In this document: positions 60,156 to 64,000 of the stretch, piece by piece
Layout of the letters: every line of letters begins with the position of its first letter
Position numbering within the stretch: position 1 is the stretch's first letter
Assembly: GCA_022496185.1 (NCBI GenBank)
Contig: WTXG01000059.1
Location: 47,501 to 111,500 of the forward strand
DNA: 64,000 nucleotides
Direction: 5' to 3'
Source of the DNA: Multifurca ochricompacta
Lineage: Eukaryota; Basidiomycota; Agaricomycetes; Russulales; Russulaceae
Notes under the pieces: model-generated
Told to the model about the DNA's origin: nothing
Databases searched by the model: none
What the model saw: the letters and a program-made list of their open reading frames with translations, nothing else
Program-made: the position numbers and the translations under genes

Positions 60156-61253
60156 CTACATCGGGGAATGTCCCTGTTGGAGCCGCACCATCTCCGGAGG
60201 CGTCTTCGTCGAGTATAAACGGTGAAGCGCATCCTCCGCAGCCTATAGATAAAGGTGACATGGTAAAAGAATAGAAAAACTTTGGTAGAGAGGGAAACCA
60301 TACTCGGTATTCGGCCATCTTCAATGAGCTTCCAAACCCTTCCCCAAGTTCCTCAGTGCCCGAGTAAACGCCAACAACAAAGACGGGTGAATTCGAGAAC
60401 CGACCCGTCTCTTTAAGTAATCTAAGAGTGACTATTCAGCGCTGCGAGCCAAAGAAGACGCATCCCATCACACGCACCTTGAGATGGGCTTTTCACGACC
60501 GAACTTGGCAACCGTTTCAGCTAGGGCCACCTTGGGGTCGCGAAATTTTAACATTTTACGTAGGTCGACCTCGCGACTTAGAAAGAATTGGTGCGTGAAT
60601 TTACGCGCAAAGGACAAAGAGCGCCGTTGATATATGAGAGCAACAAGCGAGCGCGGTATCGACGATAGCGCATCATGATGCAGCACGGCCGGCTTCAGCG
60701 GCGTCGATGGCTTTAATCAACAGGGATTGCGTCAAAAAAAAAAGTGAGAATGTAGTTTGAGTCAACCTACGGTCCTATGCCAACGCAATAAAGGCGCGGC
60801 GCCAACCTCCTTTGCAACATTGGCACAGGTGTTGGGCCCTACGTATGCGCTTACAGCTGCCTTCACGACGCGCGTTGGCAGGTGAGGGTACGACGCGGCG
60901 ACGAACTCTGACGCGAAAAGGCCAAGCAAGGCATTGCCTAGTGTTGATAAGTTCTCATTCGCTGGAGGAGGCTTCTGATTGGGGTGGCGTCTCGTGAACA
61001 AGGGAAGAACGGAAGGATGTGTGCAAGCCTGCTCCAGCTCAGGAATCTGTAGCACTGCACCGAGTCCGATGCGGTGGCTCAACGCAGACAGGGCGGAGGG
61101 AGGTGGAGGCTGCAACGCCGCCCACGCTTCCGGTGAGAAACTGGACGACCTGCTGGCAAGTGCCTCTTTTGGAGGGAAGCTTCTCAATGAGGAGAGTGGA
61201 ACGGACACTAATTTTGTGGCAGTCGATACAAAACGCCGTTGAGCATGGCCCAT
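60156..61253 (-). CDS. mL44: Mitochondrial ribosomal protein mL44 (RNase III-like fold)
   Basis: Large-subunit mitochondrial ribosomal protein (yeast Mrpl3) with an RNase III-like but non-catalytic fold and a double-stranded RNA-binding end. Exons 61253-60771, 60710-60478, 60421-60304, 60242-60156 give 306 residues. The N-terminus (MGHAQRRFVSTATKLVSVPL) is a mitochondrial presequence type. Domain landmarks are LSALSHRIGLGAVLQIPELEQ, NENLSTLGNALLGLFASEFV, AAVSAYVGPNTCANVAKEVG and LLRWHRT. The C-terminal part has SRLLKETGRFSNSPVFVVGV YSG and FGSSLKMAEYRAAEDALHRL, the dsRNA-binding motif. The ATG at 61253 is the first in-frame ATG of the open region and gives a plausible presequence. It is divergent from PMT4. 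Confidence 0.92.
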
Positions 61254-61905
61254 TTCGAGTAAGTAGGAGGACGTCGAGGGGATGAACAAGTTTGTCGCGT
61301 TGCCGCGTTAAATTGTGGCCAGTGGCCAGCCGGGTCTGTCTAAGCGCGCGCGTCGCAACAAAACAGACAGACAATTCATGAAAAATGTGCCAAAGAACAA
61401 TACCCTGTGCTCAAATTAATCTTAATTTAATCAATCTCATAGTTAGCGACCCACAGGGAGTGCTTTTATTTTATTTTATTTTATTTTATTTTTACTATTG
61501 TTGTATTCTATTCTTATATAGGCCCTCGCACTTGCGTGCGATACAGGCCGCCTCGCGTTTCTAAACATACATAAACATAGTCGCATTATATGCTATTGCC
61601 CCCCCCTTATTAGTGTGTACTTTGTGTATCTGTCTGTTGCTATTGTGTTACGACTATGCTAACTTGTAGTACTCGCATCATCATTGTTAGCTAAACGGAC
61701 GAAGACTCGCGCTCGCGCTCAAATATTCCGCGCACGTGACACGTGGTAAATGGTGGACGAAGAGAAATGAAACTGAACAACACCCGCGTCACGTCAATAG
61801 CATACAACCACCACCACCACCAACTCTCCCTTTTTCTCCCTCCTCTCCTCCCTCTCCCCCCCCCCTTCCTTCGTCATATACTTTTTTTAGCTGTTGCCAT
61901 TTACC
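61254..61905. promoter_or_regulatory. Divergent promoter region of mL44 and PMT4, 652 bases
   Basis: Contains a TTTTA array near 61467-61493, a CCCCCC run, and a long CT-rich tract running up to the PMT4 ATG at 61906. No specific site was recognised. Confidence 0.45.
61467..61493. repeat. TTTTA pentanucleotide microsatellite
   Basis: Five tandem copies of TTTTA in the mL44/PMT4 divergent spacer. Confidence 0.8.
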
Positions 61906-64000
61906 ATGGCCGATTCTTCTCCCAGATTACGGCACAGAAGACCCTCTTCGCAGCATGAGCCTCTCCCAACGATTGACGATGACGACGATCAACCCCCCCA
62001 GGACGCTGTGCGCTTCAATACCTTGGTATCTCGTGACATAATGAGCTTATTTCTGATTTCCAGGGATCTCCTACCCAATTTGAACTACTCTTGGAATCCC
62101 CTGAAGCGAGTATGACAGTCGTCAGTATTCTCACAGCACTTGCGTTCGCGCTACGCTTCTACAAAATCAACCACCCCGATCAAGTGGTGTTTGTGTGATT
62201 CGCATTCTCTCATGGCCTCAATCTCACAATATTTTGTCATAGATTTGATGAAGTTCACTTTGGAAAGTTTGCTGCCTATTATATTCTGCGAGAGTACTAT
62301 TTCGATGTGCACCCACCCTTTGCAAAACTTCTCTTTGGCCTTGCTGGTTGGTTTGTCGGATTCGATGGCCACTTTAATTTCGAAAACATTGGTGATAATT
62401 ACACGGATAACCATGTTCCATACGTCGGCATGCGTGCCCTCCCCGCAATCCTTGGTAGTCTGACTGTCCCAGTTGTTTACGGGATCATGAAAGAGAGTGG
62501 TTATGGCACTGTGATCTCTGCCTTTTCTGCATCTCTTATTCTATTGGGTACGTGCTGGATTTGTCTACTGAGGCCTACTTCTGAAATCTACTCATCTTAA
62601 CACAGACAATGCGCATGTTGCGCAGTCACGCCTTATATTGTTGGACGCCACCCTTATTTTTTTCCTGTCACTCACCATGTACTCCTACGTTCGATTCCGA
62701 AAGCTGCGATATCTGTATGTCCAAAAGTCTTTTGAGTTTCAATGGCTTTCCAATGACCCCCCCTTTAGACCGTTTAGTTTCGAGTGGTGGACCTGGCTGA
62801 TTGCCACTGGTATCTTCATGGCATGTGCCTGGGGTTCCAAGGTGAACGGCATCCTTGCGGTTTTCGCTATCGGTATCGCTGTTCTCGTCGATTTGTGGGA
62901 CTTATTGGACATCCGGAAGAATCCGTCTATTGTCAGTGCCTGTTCGCTGGACGCGCATACTGCATTCTGATATCTCTTCAGGAACAATTCTGGCGCCATT
63001 TCGCTGCTCGTGCAATTGGGCTGATCGTAATACCTGTCATTGTTTACCTGTCATTTTTCTGGATTCATTTCGCTATCTTGACCCACTCGGGAACTGGGGA
63101 CAGTTTTATGAGCCCTCGTTTCCAGGAGAGCCTGGCAGGAAACGAGCTTCTGATGAACAGCATTGGTAAGTCCACCCTCATTCGCGAAAACTCCATATGC
63201 TTACATTCATCTCAGAGCTCAGGTACTACGACACCATTACCTTACGGCACAAGGACACAAAGGTTTTCCTACACTCTCATCCCGAACGTTACCCAATGCG
63301 CTATGATGACGGCCGCATCAGTAGCCAAGGTACAGTGCGCATCGAGATTACATACTTAATATGTGTCTGATAGCATTATAGGTCAACAAGTCACAGGCTA
63401 CGGTCATGCTGATGAAAACAACTGGTGGCAAATTGTTCCCACAAAGGCACTTCCTGAGACCGGCCGTGGTCGTATTGTGCGCCACGGCGATGTCATTCAA
63501 CTCCTACACTCCACAACGCAGACTTATCTCCTCACTCATGATGTTGCATCACCGCTTATGCCGACCAATCAGGAATTTACAACATGGGCGAGGGATGACC
63601 TTTCACGTTATAACGATACGCTTTTTCAACTCCACCTGAATGGCGCACATGAGGGCGAACCCGTCAGGAGCAAGAGTGGATACCTCCGGCTCGTCCATGT
63701 ACCAACAAAAGTGTCGCTCTGGACTCATCGCGACCAACTCCCTGACTGGGCATTCCGACAACAAGAGGTCAATGGAGATAAGAATCCAATGGACCGTAGC
63801 GCTATCTGGTATGTGGACGAGATCACCAGCGCCGGAGGTTCGTCGTTGCTCTAATGTATTGCCCACTGACCTGATAGGCTGTCGCAGACGGCGAGGATGT
63901 GTCAGTCAGAAGTACTCCTCAACAGGCAAAGACTCCCAAGCCACTCGGTTTCTTCACAAAGTTCTTTGAGCTTCAGCTTCTTATGCTGCAGCACAATGCC
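61906..64000 (+). CDS. PMT4: Protein O-mannosyltransferase, PMT4 type (3' end beyond window)
   Basis: Endoplasmic-reticulum enzyme that moves mannose from dolichyl-phosphate-mannose to Ser/Thr of secretory and cell-wall proteins. Visible exons: 61906-62025, 62064-62188, 62243-62547, 62606-62931, 62982-63165, 63216-63329, 63382-63837, 63888 to window end, about 581 residues so far. The cytosolic N-terminus is acidic. VVFDEVHFGKFAAYYI carries the Asp-Glu catalytic motif of the first luminal loop, with FDVHPPFAKLLFGLAGW and GHFNFENIGDNY, the signature of the PMT4 rather than PMT1/PMT2 group. Membrane helices include RLILLDATLIFFLSLTMY and GIFMACAWGSKVNGILAV. The luminal MIR region covers RYYDTITLRHKDTKVFLHSH to SLWTHRDQLPDWAFRQQEV. 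The last helices lie to the right of the window. Confidence 0.95.

Overview
The window reads as nuclear DNA of a filamentous basidiomycete, most likely an agaricomycete. Genes sit close together on both strands and are cut by many short introns (about 45-80 bases, GT-AG with two clear GC-AG cases). The deduced proteins are fungal housekeeping and regulatory families, and one degraded copy belongs to the Crinkler-like (CRN) family that is amplified in agaricomycetes. I joined exons by hand, using reading frame, splice signals and family conservation. Where I give protein lengths, the exon sums are multiples of three, or become so after allowing the stated single-base gaps.

Layout, left to right: a large protein with three START-like lipid-binding domains (minus strand, runs off the left edge); pyridoxal kinase; an unrecognised nuclear-looking protein; actin-related protein 2; two divergent Ser/Thr-rich single-pass membrane proteins; the gamma-tubulin complex factor MZT1; splicing factor SF3B1; AP-1 gamma-adaptin; an acyl-CoA dehydrogenase; an aldo-keto reductase of the potassium-channel beta type; the mitochondrial glycine carrier HEM25; a YEA4-type nucleotide-sugar transporter; a decayed CRN-like gene; carboxypeptidase S; a Zap1-like zinc-finger factor; an F-box-like protein; TMA16; a Gin4/Nim1-type kinase; DNA ligase IV; a secreted FAD-linked oxidase; a 2.7 kb gene-poor stretch with a small inverted-repeat element; DNA polymerase epsilon subunit DPB2; a forkhead factor; mitochondrial ribosomal protein mL44; and the 5' part of protein O-mannosyltransferase PMT4, cut by the right edge.

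The genes do not form a pathway cluster. This is core euchromatin with a small accessory patch (31.2-33.3 kb) and a gene-poor patch (51-53.7 kb).

The most consequential observation is technical. At least fourteen places in eight otherwise well-conserved genes, several of them essential (ARP2, SF3B1), lack exactly one base in a short homopolymer. All are losses and none are gains, which points to sequence error rather than gene decay. The CRN-like copy is different: it has also lost the catalytic-loop segment of its kinase-like domain, so it looks truly degenerate. Biologically notable points are the triple-START architecture, a duplicated Cys-rich motif at two exon ends of the Zap1-like gene, and two GC-AG introns in one DPB2 gene. 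I saw no clearly new multi-gene system.
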